Source: Chloroflexota bacterium
GTDB lineage: Bacteria; Chloroflexota; Anaerolineae; Anaerolineales; Villigracilaceae
Length of the DNA: 14,163 bases
Assembly: GCA_016875755.1 (NCBI GenBank)
Contig: VGOX01000019.1
Span: 1-14,163 of the forward strand
Reading direction: 5' to 3'
Shown here in pieces: positions 7,093 to 13,620 of this stretch (positions are counted from its first letter, which is position 1; each line of letters starts with the position of its first letter). The position numbers were made by a program, and so were the translations under genes. The notes beneath the pieces are model-generated. The model saw only the letters and a list, made by a program, of their open reading frames with translations, was not told the DNA's origin and ran no database searches.

Positions 7093-7158
7093 GACCATGG
7101 ACGACGGACGATGGAAAAGATGATCTCTTCAATGGTCTATGGTCAATTGTCCATCGTC
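7093..7158. repeat. Inverted heptad repeat between pstS and manA
   Basis: Three units of the form GACNANG (7093-7113) are separated by 17 nt from four units in reverse orientation, NATNGTC (7131-7158: AATGGTC, TATGGTC, AATTGTC, CATCGTC). The whole forms an imperfect palindrome. The same heptad occurs at 1501-1521. It separates the pst promoter from manA, and its right end overlaps the possible -35 of manA. Confidence 0.65.
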
Positions 7159-7173
7159 AAAATCCGTTACAAT
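7147..7173 (+). promoter_or_regulatory. manA promoter, leaderless start
   Basis: TACAAT at 7168-7173 (5 of 6) ends 6 nt before the ATG at 7180, so the first transcribed base should be the A of the start codon. A partial -35 TTGTCC sits at 7147-7152 with a short 15-nt spacer and lies within the heptad repeat. No ribosome site precedes the ATG. Confidence 0.5.
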
Positions 7174-7179
7174 TGCCCC

Positions 7180-8127
7180 ATGAACAAATCCCCCTTTACC
7201 CTTGCTCCCGAATATCGTGACTATGTGTGGGGCGGATCGCGACTCCGTCCGCAGATCGTTCCCACCGCCGAGGCATGGATCATCTACGCAGGCAATCGCA
7301 TCACTTCTGGACCGTATGCCGGGCGCAGCCTCTCGGACCTTTCCTCTGAATTTGGCAGTGACCTGCTCGGTGTCCGCGCTGTCGCGCAGACCGGAAACCG
7401 CTTTCCCGTGTTGGTAAAGATGCTCGATTGCGCTCAATGGCTGTCGTTGCAAGTCCACCCGAACGATGAACAGGCGCAGAAATTGGAAGGGGTAGGCTTC
7501 TTCGGCAAGACCGAAGCCTGGCATGTGCTCGAAGCCGAAGCGGAAGCAAAACTAATTGCAGGTGTCAAGCCGAACATCACCGCCGAAGCGTTGACATCCG
7601 CCATTCGCAGCAAGAGCGAAGTTGTGTTGGATCTGGTTGAAACTGTGCAAGTGAAGGCAGGCGACACCTTATTCATCAACCCGGGCACAGTCCACGCACT
7701 GGGACCGGGCTTGCTCATCTATGAAATCCAGCAAACCTCAGATATTACCTACCGCGTCTACGATTGGGGACGCCCTGAAACGGAAACGCGTAAATTGCAC
7801 ATTGATAAGGCGGTGGCAGTCTCGAACCCGAATGCGATGGCCTTGGTGGTTAATTCTCCCGAAATGAACGATGGCGATAGGCAAACATTGACTCAATGCC
7901 AGTACTTTAATTTGGATGAGATTCTGATGGAAGAGAAAACCGTCCGTTTGGAGACGGGGGGAGAATCCTTTCACGGGTTGACCGTGATCGAGGGGCAGGT
8001 GCAAGTGTCGGCGGAGGGTGAGGCGTTTGTCTTTAATAAGTTTGATACGTTGTTAATTCCCGCTTGTTGTGGAGCGTATCAGATCCAGCCGTTGCAAAAG
8101 AGTCGAGTTCTAAAAGCCAGTGTATAA
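7180..8127 (+). CDS. manA: Class I mannose-6-phosphate isomerase (cupin type)
   Basis: The 315-residue protein interconverts mannose-6-phosphate and fructose-6-phosphate in the cytoplasm, supplying mannose for glycans or feeding it into glycolysis. The length matches the short Bacillus-type ManA. Expected zinc ligands are visible: the Gln91/His93 pair in SLQVHPND, Glu112 in FGKTEAWH, and His172 in INPGTVHALGPG. The family stretch YEIQQTSDITYRVYDWGR is at 181-198. The frame extends upstream to 7111, but that part crosses the heptad repeat and promoter. The start at 7180 fits the family N-terminus (PFTLAPEYRDYVWGG) and the -10 placed for a leaderless message. It diverges from pstS and is not obviously part of the phosphate response. 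Confidence 0.93.
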   Translation: MNKSPFTLAPEYRDYVWGGSRLRPQIVPTAEAWIIYAGNRITSGPYAGRSLSDLSSEFGSDLLGVRAVAQTGNRFPVLVKMLDCAQWLSLQVHPNDEQAQKLEGVGFFGKTEAWHVLEAEAEAKLIAGVKPNITAEALTSAIRSKSEVVLDLVETVQVKAGDTLFINPGTVHALGPGLLIYEIQQTSDITYRVYDWGRPETETRKLHIDKAVAVSNPNAMALVVNSPEMNDGDRQTLTQCQYFNLDEILMEEKTVRLETGGESFHGLTVIEGQVQVSAEGEAFVFNKFDTLLIPACCGAYQIQPLQKSRVLKASV

Positions 8128-8219
8128 CCCCGAAGGGGTGCAAAGATTATAGAATGTCGGTTGATATAAAAATCCCGAATGGATGGCATAGATTTTCAAA
8201 ACTATGTCACCCCTTCGGG
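8128..8219. repeat. Palindromic element between convergent manA and surE
   Basis: CCCGAAGGGGTG (8129-8140) and its exact reverse complement (8208-8219) bracket a 67-nt A/T-rich stretch. Each arm is also a small self-hairpin (CCCC-GAA-GGGG). A second inverted pair, CATAG and CTATG, lies at 8187-8206. The element fills the gap from the manA stop to the surE stop (8226) and is followed by TTTTATTT on the plus strand. It could serve as a terminator for either gene and resembles mobile palindromic repeats found in many genomes. Confidence 0.65.
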
Positions 8220-8225
8220 ATCGTT

Positions 8226-8999
8226 TTATTTCCATTCCCACGTGCTGACATCGGAGAGCGCGCGGTAGGCGGTGAGGTCGAGTTGCAGGGGCGAGATGGA
8301 GATGAAGCCTTCTGCCAGCGCGCCGACATCGGTGCCCGCTTCGGGGACGCCGGTGGGGGCATCGCCGCCGATCCAATAATAGGGGCGGTTGCGCGGATCG
8401 ACGCGTTCATCGAGGCGGCTGTGATAGACGCGCAATCCCTGGCGGGTGACGCGGAAGCCTTTGATCTCTTCCTTTTTCAAGAACGGAATATTGACGTTGA
8501 GCAGGGTGTCTTCGGGCAATCCGTGGGCGATGACGTTTTCGACGGCAACACGGGCGGCGTAGGTCGAGGCGCTGAAGTCGGTGGCATTGCCATGACCTTC
8601 AGGGATTTCAAGTGAAACTGCCACGCCAGGAATACCTGCGATCACGGCTTCCATGGCGGCGGTGACGGTGCCGGAGTAGGTCACGTCATGCCCGAGGTTC
8701 GCGCCGAAGTTGATGCCTGAGACCACAATGTCGAATTTTTCTTTGAAGTAGCCGAGGGTGGCGAGCGCCACGCAGTCGGAGGGTGCGCCATCGCTGGCGA
8801 AGGCTTGTGAACCGTCTTCGAGACGGAACTCGCGCACGCGCAGGGCGCGGTCTAATGTTTTGACGTGTCCGCCGCCAGACCAGTTACGGTCGGGTGCCAT
8901 GATGGTCACATCGCCCAGTTTGCGCATTTCCTGAGCGAGTGCCAGCAAACCGGGGGAGAGGACGCCGTCATCATTGGTGACGAGAATTCGTTTGGTCAT
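8226..8999 (-). CDS. surE: 5'/3'-nucleotidase SurE
   Basis: SurE dephosphorylates nucleoside 5'- and 3'-monophosphates, and in characterised members also short polyphosphate. The 257-residue protein has the metal site TNDDG (Asp10, Asp11), Ser41 in NWSGGGH and Asn97 in SGINFGANLGHDVTYSGTV. These are the four family ligands. The start at 8999 has a near-perfect ribosome site (GGAGGT, about 8 nt upstream); the frame's upstream extension to 9125 overlaps the PHP gene and is not used. It lies 41 nt behind the PHP phosphoesterase gene on the same strand with no terminator between, so both likely share the 11-bp-repeat promoter at 9813-9867. That would make it a phosphate-scavenging enzyme induced on starvation. 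Confidence 0.95.
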   Translation of the reverse strand: MTKRILVTNDDGVLSPGLLALAQEMRKLGDVTIMAPDRNWSGGGHVKTLDRALRVREFRLEDGSQAFASDGAPSDCVALATLGYFKEKFDIVVSGINFGANLGHDVTYSGTVTAAMEAVIAGIPGVAVSLEIPEGHGNATDFSASTYAARVAVENVIAHGLPEDTLLNVNIPFLKKEEIKGFRVTRQGLRVYHSRLDERVDPRNRPYYWIGGDAPTGVPEAGTDVGALAEGFISISPLQLDLTAYRALSDVSTWEWK

Positions 9000-9040
9000 T
9001 GGTTTTACCTCCATAAATTTCCCCAATTCTAACGGGCATA

Positions 9041-9748
9041 TCAGGGTCGCGCCAGAGAGAAACGGGCAAAGGAGCTTTCGATATAGCGCAAGCCCCAACT
9101 GCTGATCACGCGAAAGGCGCTCCACTCGTTCATTTTGCGGACGCGGGTGGTGCGTGCAAGCAGGGATTTCATCAGGTCGGCGGCGGTGGAGCCGTCGAAT
9201 TCGGTTGCACCGAAGCCGATGGTGTCGATGACATGCGCGTCGCTGTTGCCTGTGTGGGCGAGTTTGATTCCGTTCGCAAAGAGTTGTGCGTAGCGGTTGC
9301 TCATGCGATCGATGGATGTCCCATTGTAGGCTTCAATGCCGATCAGTGTTTTGCGGATGCTTTTGTGTTTCAATGCTTTTAAAATGGAATATGGCTTGAG
9401 GCTTTTCATCCCCATGCCGCCTGCCATGGGGTGGGCTGCAATCGCCACACCGCCCTGGTCACGCACGCGCAAGAGGGTTTCAACAAGCGAAAGCCCAGGC
9501 TTGATCTTTTCCTTGATGTAATAGGCGAGCAGGTCGCCCTCAGCGGTGGTGATCTCGCATCCGGGGATGACCTCTATCCCGTAGTGTGAGGCGAGTGTCA
9601 TTGCTTCCTGTGCGCCTGCAATTTCGTCATGGTCGGTGATGGCGATCACGTCCAGCCCGATCTCTTTGGCGCGGCGTAAAACCGCAGCGACGGTGGCGGT
9701 TCCGTCGTAACTGTAAATGGTGTGAATGTGTAGGTCTGCGAGTCCCAT
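9041..9748 (-). CDS. PHP-domain phosphoesterase (TrpH/YciV-like)
   Basis: The 235-residue product is a single PHP domain with its metal ligands in order: H7xH9 in DLHIHT, Asp15, His40 in ITDHDEIAG, Glu65 in PGCEITT, His106 in AAHP, and Asp170/His172 in GNSDAH. This layout fits the TrpH/YciV group, whose members hydrolyse nucleoside 3',5'-bisphosphates or short RNA 5' ends; a histidinol-phosphatase-like role is less likely. The start at 9748 (MGLADLHIHT) is chosen for GGAG 7 nt upstream; an ATG at 9781 lacks one. It leads a two-gene unit with surE. Together they could convert nucleotides to nucleosides plus phosphate. Confidence 0.88.
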   Translation of the reverse strand: MGLADLHIHTIYSYDGTATVAAVLRRAKEIGLDVIAITDHDEIAGAQEAMTLASHYGIEVIPGCEITTAEGDLLAYYIKEKIKPGLSLVETLLRVRDQGGVAIAAHPMAGGMGMKSLKPYSILKALKHKSIRKTLIGIEAYNGTSIDRMSNRYAQLFANGIKLAHTGNSDAHVIDTIGFGATEFDGSTAADLMKSLLARTTRVRKMNEWSAFRVISSWGLRYIESSFARFSLARP

Positions 9749-9812
9749 TGTGTGCTCCGTTTCTTTCTGGTTAGACCGCATGGATGGCGGAAAATTTCAA
9801 ATTGATGTCGGC

Positions 9813-9867
9813 AGTGTATCAGCCGGCTGTTAAGGATATTTGAAATTATCGTGTGGGTTTTGTTAAC
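9813..9867 (-). promoter_or_regulatory. Putative Pho box array and -10 of the PHP-surE unit
   Basis: Minus-strand 11-bp units lie at 9857-9867 (core GTTAAC), 9846-9856 and 9835-9845 (degenerate), and 9824-9834 (CTTAAC). The two clear cores are exactly 33 bp apart. Five bases after the last unit is an extended -10, TGA plus TACACT (9813-9818), again 10 nt after TTAAC. The start would be near 9807, giving a leader of about 58 nt. Confidence 0.6.
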
Positions 9868-9871
9868 GATT

Positions 9872-9893
9872 CCACCCGCCGTTGGTCGGGTGG
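9872..9893. other. Hairpin downstream of the small membrane protein gene
   Basis: CCACCCG (9872-9878) and its exact complement CGGGTGG (9887-9893) flank an 8-nt loop. It lies 32 nt past the stop of the small gene on the minus strand, with no U-tract on either strand. It may be a weak terminator or a transcript 3' end. Confidence 0.35.
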
Positions 9894-9924
9894 TCGAGGA
9901 AGGAGGAGAAGATGAAATAAGAAA

Positions 9925-10029
9925 CTACGCGCGGCTTTGCTTCTGCAAATGCTCGCGGCGTTTGCGAGAGGCGTCCAGTAAAAAGACGGTCAGCAGGGAG
10001 ATGGTTAAGAATGCAACGAATGTTTCCAT
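9925..10029 (-). CDS. Small membrane protein, 34 residues, likely phosphate-responsive
   Basis: An ATG at 10029 opens a 34-codon frame ending in TAG at 9925. The peptide has one hydrophobic segment (about residues 4-18, FVAFLTISLLTVFLL) followed by a strongly basic tail with RKRR and later K and R. That is the pattern of a single-span membrane micro-protein with its C-terminus inside. There is no ribosome site at proper spacing; instead a -10 (TATCAT, 10036-10041) ends 6 nt before the ATG, giving a leaderless message. Upstream is the most regular 11-bp repeat array of the window (10047-10090). A dedicated promoter at exact spacing argues that the frame is real. I do not recognise the family. 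It could be a regulator or stabiliser of a membrane complex made during phosphate starvation. Confidence 0.6.
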   Translation of the reverse strand: METFVAFLTISLLTVFLLDASRKRREHLQKQSRA

Positions 10030-10035
10030 ACCCTT

Positions 10036-10090
10036 ATGATACAACCTGTTATTTATGAACCACTTAAGAGTTGGTTAACAACTGGTAAAG
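10036..10090 (-). promoter_or_regulatory. Putative Pho box array and -10 of the small membrane protein
   Basis: Four minus-strand 11-bp units occupy 10080-10090 (core CTTTAC), 10069-10079 (GTTAAC), 10058-10068 (CTTAAG) and 10047-10057 (CATAAA). Five bases further on is TATCAT (10036-10041). From the core of the last unit to the -10 is 10 nt. All four units are recognisable, making this the clearest array. There is no sensible -35, as expected when an activator replaces it. Confidence 0.7.
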
Positions 10091-10101
10091 GTCTGGGCAA
10101 T

Positions 10102-11106
10102 TCAGATTTGTTGTGCTCTCACCTCACCGCGCGGAATTGGCTGTGATAGCGGTATATGTAACAGGCGCAGACACAAGCGGGAAATATTCGCAGCAGAGGA
10201 GCCGTTGTTTTGAAGGGGCATTAATTGTTTAAGTTTGATGATATTGAGGTTGGTGTAAACTTCTTTCCCCAGCGCTACAGCAACGAACGTGGATGTGGAT
10301 TGCTGCGTGATCACAATCTCTGCATTGGCGATCTTGTGTGATACATTGCCATGGGTCAGAACTATTGCGTTCGGAGCATGGCGGCTGATTTCTCGAATGG
10401 CGCAGGGGACACTTTCTATTGGATGTAATTTGAAGATCAGTTTGCGGTTGCCTGCAATCTGCACACAACGTTTGATGAAGGCGACCCGATTGTCTGGGCG
10501 AAATGTTTCGCGAAATGGAGTGGTTGCCACCAAAACATGACCATAGTAGGGAAAATCATTTTTACGGTACGATTCCATGTTATCGAAGTTGGGGATGCCG
10601 GTTACTGCAATTTTTTCTGCCTTGATGCCTTTGCGGATGAAAAGTTCTGCATACCCTTCTGAAGCAACGCAGAAGATTTCATAGGCATTCGATTGACCGT
10701 TTGTCGCGGTGTTTGCCAGGTAGCGGGGCAGTTTTAGCCATCGTACCAATTTGTAGGCTGCACCTTCTGGTTCTGTGATGCCTTCCTGTACAAGGACGAT
10801 TCGTTTTTTGTGGATATTCTTTTGTATGATCAAGTCGCTACATGTGACAACAAGATCATACTCATTGCTTTCCCCGCGCAGATCTACCTTGAGATTATTC
10901 TGTGCAAGATAGCGGTCTGTTTCGTGCCAATGCCTTCCGCCAAGGACAGTGAAATCAAGCCATCCCATGCGGGCTGCAAGATTTTCGATCCCATCAGCGT
11001 AATATGGTGTAAAGAAACACTCGGCATCATTCAATAATTGTCTGGCAATCTGGTGCATTTGGGTGGTCTGATTTAACGACCCGCAAATAAACAGGATTTT
11101 TTTCAT
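10102..11106 (-). CDS. GT-B-like protein (CDP-glycerol transferase / polysaccharide enzyme type), function unknown
   Basis: This 334-residue soluble protein looks like a GT-B fold, but I cannot assign a reaction. The N-terminal half starts with MKKILFICGSLNQTTQMHQIA, a nucleotide-fold start, and includes EYDLVVTCSDLIIQ and IVLVQEGIT. The C-terminal half has VTGIPNFDN near 168, KLIFKLHPIE near 222-231 and VITQQSTSTFVAVALGKEVYTN near 265-286. These resemble the G-x-P-x-F-D, K-x-HP and late Ser/Thr motifs of CDP-glycerol glycerophosphotransferases, UDP-GlcNAc 2-epimerases and capsule enzymes. The final 20 or so residues look like a non-conserved tail. The start at 11106 has GGAG upstream. The 11-bp repeat promoter at 11131-11185 suggests a role in remodelling envelope glycans or lipids when phosphate is scarce. 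Confidence 0.72.
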   Translation of the reverse strand: MKKILFICGSLNQTTQMHQIARQLLNDAECFFTPYYADGIENLAARMGWLDFTVLGGRHWHETDRYLAQNNLKVDLRGESNEYDLVVTCSDLIIQKNIHKKRIVLVQEGITEPEGAAYKLVRWLKLPRYLANTATNGQSNAYEIFCVASEGYAELFIRKGIKAEKIAVTGIPNFDNMESYRKNDFPYYGHVLVATTPFRETFRPDNRVAFIKRCVQIAGNRKLIFKLHPIESVPCAIREISRHAPNAIVLTHGNVSHKIANAEIVITQQSTSTFVAVALGKEVYTNLNIIKLKQLMPLQNNGSSAANISRLCLRLLHIPLSQPIPRGEVRAQQI

Positions 11107-11130
11107 TTTGGCAGCTCCATGAATACAGGC

Positions 11131-11185
11131 AGTGTAGCAAGCTGCAGTTAATATTAAGCCAACATGCGGTTAGTGGCTGTTTAAG
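11131..11185 (-). promoter_or_regulatory. Putative Pho box array and -10 of the GT-B-like gene
   Basis: Minus-strand 11-bp units lie at 11175-11185 (core CTTAAA), 11164-11174 (ACTAAC), 11153-11163 (GTTGGC) and 11142-11152 (ATTAAC). Five bases later is TACACT (11131-11136), exactly 10 nt after the last TTAAC. The -10 and its next bases (TACACTGCC) are identical to those of the PHP promoter. The start would be near 11124, with the GGAG ribosome site inside a leader of about 18 nt. Confidence 0.62.
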
Positions 11186-11244
11186 CATTTCATCATTTAC
11201 CTATCGTTAACATCGCCGGAGCAGCAATGAATTGCGACTCCCTG

Positions 11245-11261
11245 TATAATCATCGAAAGGA
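11245..11261 (+). promoter_or_regulatory. ppx -10 hexamer and ribosome site at the RNA 5' end
   Basis: A perfect TATAAT at 11245-11250 predicts a start near 11257, only about 10 nt before the ATG at 11267. The ribosome site AAAGGA (11256-11261) would begin at the RNA terminus. No good -35 lies at 17 nt. A pair of TTAC/TTAAC cores 11 bp apart lies upstream (11195-11211) but is not at the spacing seen in the four arrays. Confidence 0.5.
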
Positions 11262-11266
11262 TACCT

Positions 11267-12772
11267 ATGCAGACCATTGCTGCAATTGACGTTGGTTCGA
11301 ATGCCATCCGCTTGATTGTGGGACGTGTGATCTATGACGACAAGCTGGAGCCGATCGAGAACATTCGAATGCCTGTCCGTTTAGGGCAGGATGCGTTTTC
11401 CCACGGGCAAATTCGGGAGGAGACCGCCCTGCTGGCAGTGGATGCCTTTACCCGTTTTCAAAAAGTAGCTGAGAACTATGGCGTGGAACGCATCCGTGCG
11501 GTGGCAACAAGTGCCATGCGTGAAGCGGCGAACAGCGACATGCTCTGTGACCGCATCGCACGTATGACGGGAATCGAGATCGAGATCATCAGCGGGGAGG
11601 AAGAGGCACGGCTGATTCATCTTGCGGTAGCGCAGGCGGTGAATCTCAAGAATAAACATGCCATGCTGATCGATATCGGCGGGGGTAGTGTGGAAGTAAC
11701 CCTCTCCCAGAATGGCAATATCCTTTCAACGGAAAGTTACAACATGGGCACAGTGCGCATGTTGGAGAAAATGCGCAAGGCGTCCGCTGACCTGCCCTTC
11801 GATGATCTGGTGCGCGAGTATGCCGAGGCGGCAAAGCGGCGCATCAAACGCGAAGTGAGGGATAAAAAGATGGACTTGTGCATCGGTACGGGCGGCAATA
11901 TCGAAGAGATGGGCGTGTTGCGCAAAAGACTCTTCAAACTCGAAAGCGCACAGGCGATCACGCTCGAAGAGCTGACCAAACTCACCGAAGCAATGAGCAA
12001 TCTCACCGTCGAAGAGCGGATGCGCAAATTCAAGTTGAAGCCTGACCGCGCTGATGTCATCCTGCCTGCTTCCATCGTGTTGCGGATGATCGCCAAAGAA
12101 GCGCGGGTTCCTGAAATCCGCATCCCCAATGTTGGATTGAAAGATGGCATCCTCTTCGACTTGGCGCAGCAGCTTGGAAATAAGCGCGTCTCGCCCCGCG
12201 AACAGGTGTGGACATCTGCCATGCGGCTGGGGGAGAAATATCAGTTCGATGCCGACCATGCCAATCTGGTGGCATATTGGGCGGCGCAGCTTTTCGACCA
12301 GACCACGCCACTGCATGGTCTGGAGCCTGAAAACCGATTGTTGTTGGAGGTTGCATCCCTGTTGCATGATATTGGGCATTTCATCAGCACGGTGGATCAT
12401 GACAAACATACCCACTACATCATGCAAGCCAACCCGCTGATCGGCTTGACGAAGCGTGAGCAGGAGATCGTTTCGAATGTGGCGCGGTATCACCGCAAAG
12501 TCCTGCCGACGGTTCAAGATGAGAACTTCCGCGCCCTGCCTCCCAAAGACCGCTCCACAGTCATCAAACTCTCTGCCTTGCTGCGCATTGCAGATGCGAT
12601 GGACGTCAGCCATACGCGGCGCGTGAAGGGTGTTCACATCCGCTCGAAAAAGAACAAATGGATTCTGTCGCTGGAAGGGGAGGGGACGCTCAGCCTTGAG
12701 ATTTGGGCGCTTGAAAAACGCCGCGCCCTATTTCAGGATGTGTTCGGCATGAAACTTGAGATCGAAAAATAA
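11267..12772 (+). CDS. ppx: Exopolyphosphatase / pppGpp phosphohydrolase with C-terminal HD domain
   Basis: The 501-residue protein has an N-terminal Ppx/GppA ATPase-fold domain (1 to about 305). Its motifs are AIDVGSNAIRL (6-16), SGEEEARL (109-116) with the catalytic glutamates, the phosphate loop DIGGGS (136-141) and GTGGN (207-211). A C-terminal HD domain follows, with His330, LLHDIGHF (His367-Asp368), RYHR near 407-410 and IADAMD near 441. Length and layout match E. coli-type PPX (513 residues). It releases phosphate from the ends of polyphosphate chains and may also hydrolyse pppGpp. The ATG at 11267 has AAAGGA 5 nt upstream. Its stop TAA shares a base with the next ATG, so the CHAD gene is translationally coupled. 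Confidence 0.93.
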   Translation: MQTIAAIDVGSNAIRLIVGRVIYDDKLEPIENIRMPVRLGQDAFSHGQIREETALLAVDAFTRFQKVAENYGVERIRAVATSAMREAANSDMLCDRIARMTGIEIEIISGEEEARLIHLAVAQAVNLKNKHAMLIDIGGGSVEVTLSQNGNILSTESYNMGTVRMLEKMRKASADLPFDDLVREYAEAAKRRIKREVRDKKMDLCIGTGGNIEEMGVLRKRLFKLESAQAITLEELTKLTEAMSNLTVEERMRKFKLKPDRADVILPASIVLRMIAKEARVPEIRIPNVGLKDGILFDLAQQLGNKRVSPREQVWTSAMRLGEKYQFDADHANLVAYWAAQLFDQTTPLHGLEPENRLLLEVASLLHDIGHFISTVDHDKHTHYIMQANPLIGLTKREQEIVSNVARYHRKVLPTVQDENFRALPPKDRSTVIKLSALLRIADAMDVSHTRRVKGVHIRSKKNKWILSLEGEGTLSLEIWALEKRRALFQDVFGMKLEIEK

Positions 12773-13620
12773 TGGAAGCAAAAACATTATTGATCGAAGC
12801 ATTGGATGTGCGTTGGAGAAAATTCCGCGCTGAACGCAAAACCTGCCGCAAGGAATTCTCTGAAGAAGCCGTGCATGACCTGCGCGTGGCAACCCGCCAC
12901 CTGTTGGCGTTATTCGATCTGCTGCGCTCCATTTTACATCACAAGCGCGTTCAGAAAATTCGCCGCATGTTGAAAGACCAACTCGATGATCTGGACGAAC
13001 TGCGCGATACGCAGGTTCTGCTGGTAGATGTCTCCGAATTTGTTCAGGAACTCCCCGCTTTGCAGGCGTTTCAGACAGCTTTGAAGAAAAAAGAAAAGAA
13101 ACTGTTGCGCCAAACTCGCAAGGCAATCGAGACGCGGGATGTGGATGGATTGAAAAAGCGCATCGAAAACGTACGCGGTATGCTCGTTGCCCTCGCCGAA
13201 GAGTCATTGCAAGATGCCATGCTTGCCGCCGCCGATGAGCGTTTTTCCCATGCCCTGCATACCTACGCTGCGATGGATACGGAAAATATTCCCAGCATTC
13301 ACCGCCTGCGCGTTGCGTTCAAAAAATTCCGTTACACGTTTGAGATCGTTCACCCCATTTTGGAGAACTTCCCCGAATCCAATTTCAAACGGATGCATGA
13401 TTATCAATCCATGCTCGGCGAAATTCAGGATCTGGATGTGGCACTGCAATCGGTATCGGACGTGCTCGACGCCTCAAACCCTGCGGTGCAGCCTGTCTCT
13501 GACCATTATGCCTCTCGCCTGCGGACGGCAGTGTTTAATTTCGTAGAAGATAAAGGTGAAGTGTTCACCTTTTGGCGTAACGCGCCGAATCAACCTTTCC
13601 CCTGGGAGTCGTTATTATGA
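12772..13620 (+). CDS. CHAD-domain protein, probable polyphosphate binder
   Basis: The 282-residue helical protein is a single CHAD domain. It shows the two conserved histidine helices: VHDLRVATRH (34-43) and IHRLRVAFKKFRY (176-188), which place His, Arg and Lys in a basic cavity. CHAD proteins are known to bind polyphosphate and localise to polyphosphate granules. Residues 105-130 are lysine/arginine-rich. The start overlaps the ppx stop by one base, and the gene overlaps sixA by four (ATGA), so all three should be made in step. There is no fused CYTH domain, unlike many relatives. Its likely role is to concentrate polyphosphate near Ppx, but no catalytic site is evident. Confidence 0.9.
   Translation: MEAKTLLIEALDVRWRKFRAERKTCRKEFSEEAVHDLRVATRHLLALFDLLRSILHHKRVQKIRRMLKDQLDDLDELRDTQVLLVDVSEFVQELPALQAFQTALKKKEKKLLRQTRKAIETRDVDGLKKRIENVRGMLVALAEESLQDAMLAAADERFSHALHTYAAMDTENIPSIHRLRVAFKKFRYTFEIVHPILENFPESNFKRMHDYQSMLGEIQDLDVALQSVSDVLDASNPAVQPVSDHYASRLRTAVFNFVEDKGEVFTFWRNAPNQPFPWESLL

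Noticed and set aside
7111..7179. Longer manA start adding 23 residues
   Set aside because: The added codons lie in the heptad repeat and the promoter; the family N-terminus begins at the ATG at 7180.
9851..10039. Plus-strand 62-codon frame
   Set aside because: It covers the Pho-like array, a hairpin and the small membrane protein in antisense, has no ribosome site, and encodes no recognisable pattern.
11195..11211. TTTAC/TTAAC pair upstream of ppx as a fifth Pho box
   Set aside because: The two cores are 11 bp apart, but the next two slots toward the -10 do not match and the spacing is off by one, so ppx control by the same regulator is not supported.
11726..12637. Minus-strand 303-codon frame opposite ppx
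   Set aside because: It is a His/Gln/Arg-rich antisense shadow of ppx, whose motifs are complete.
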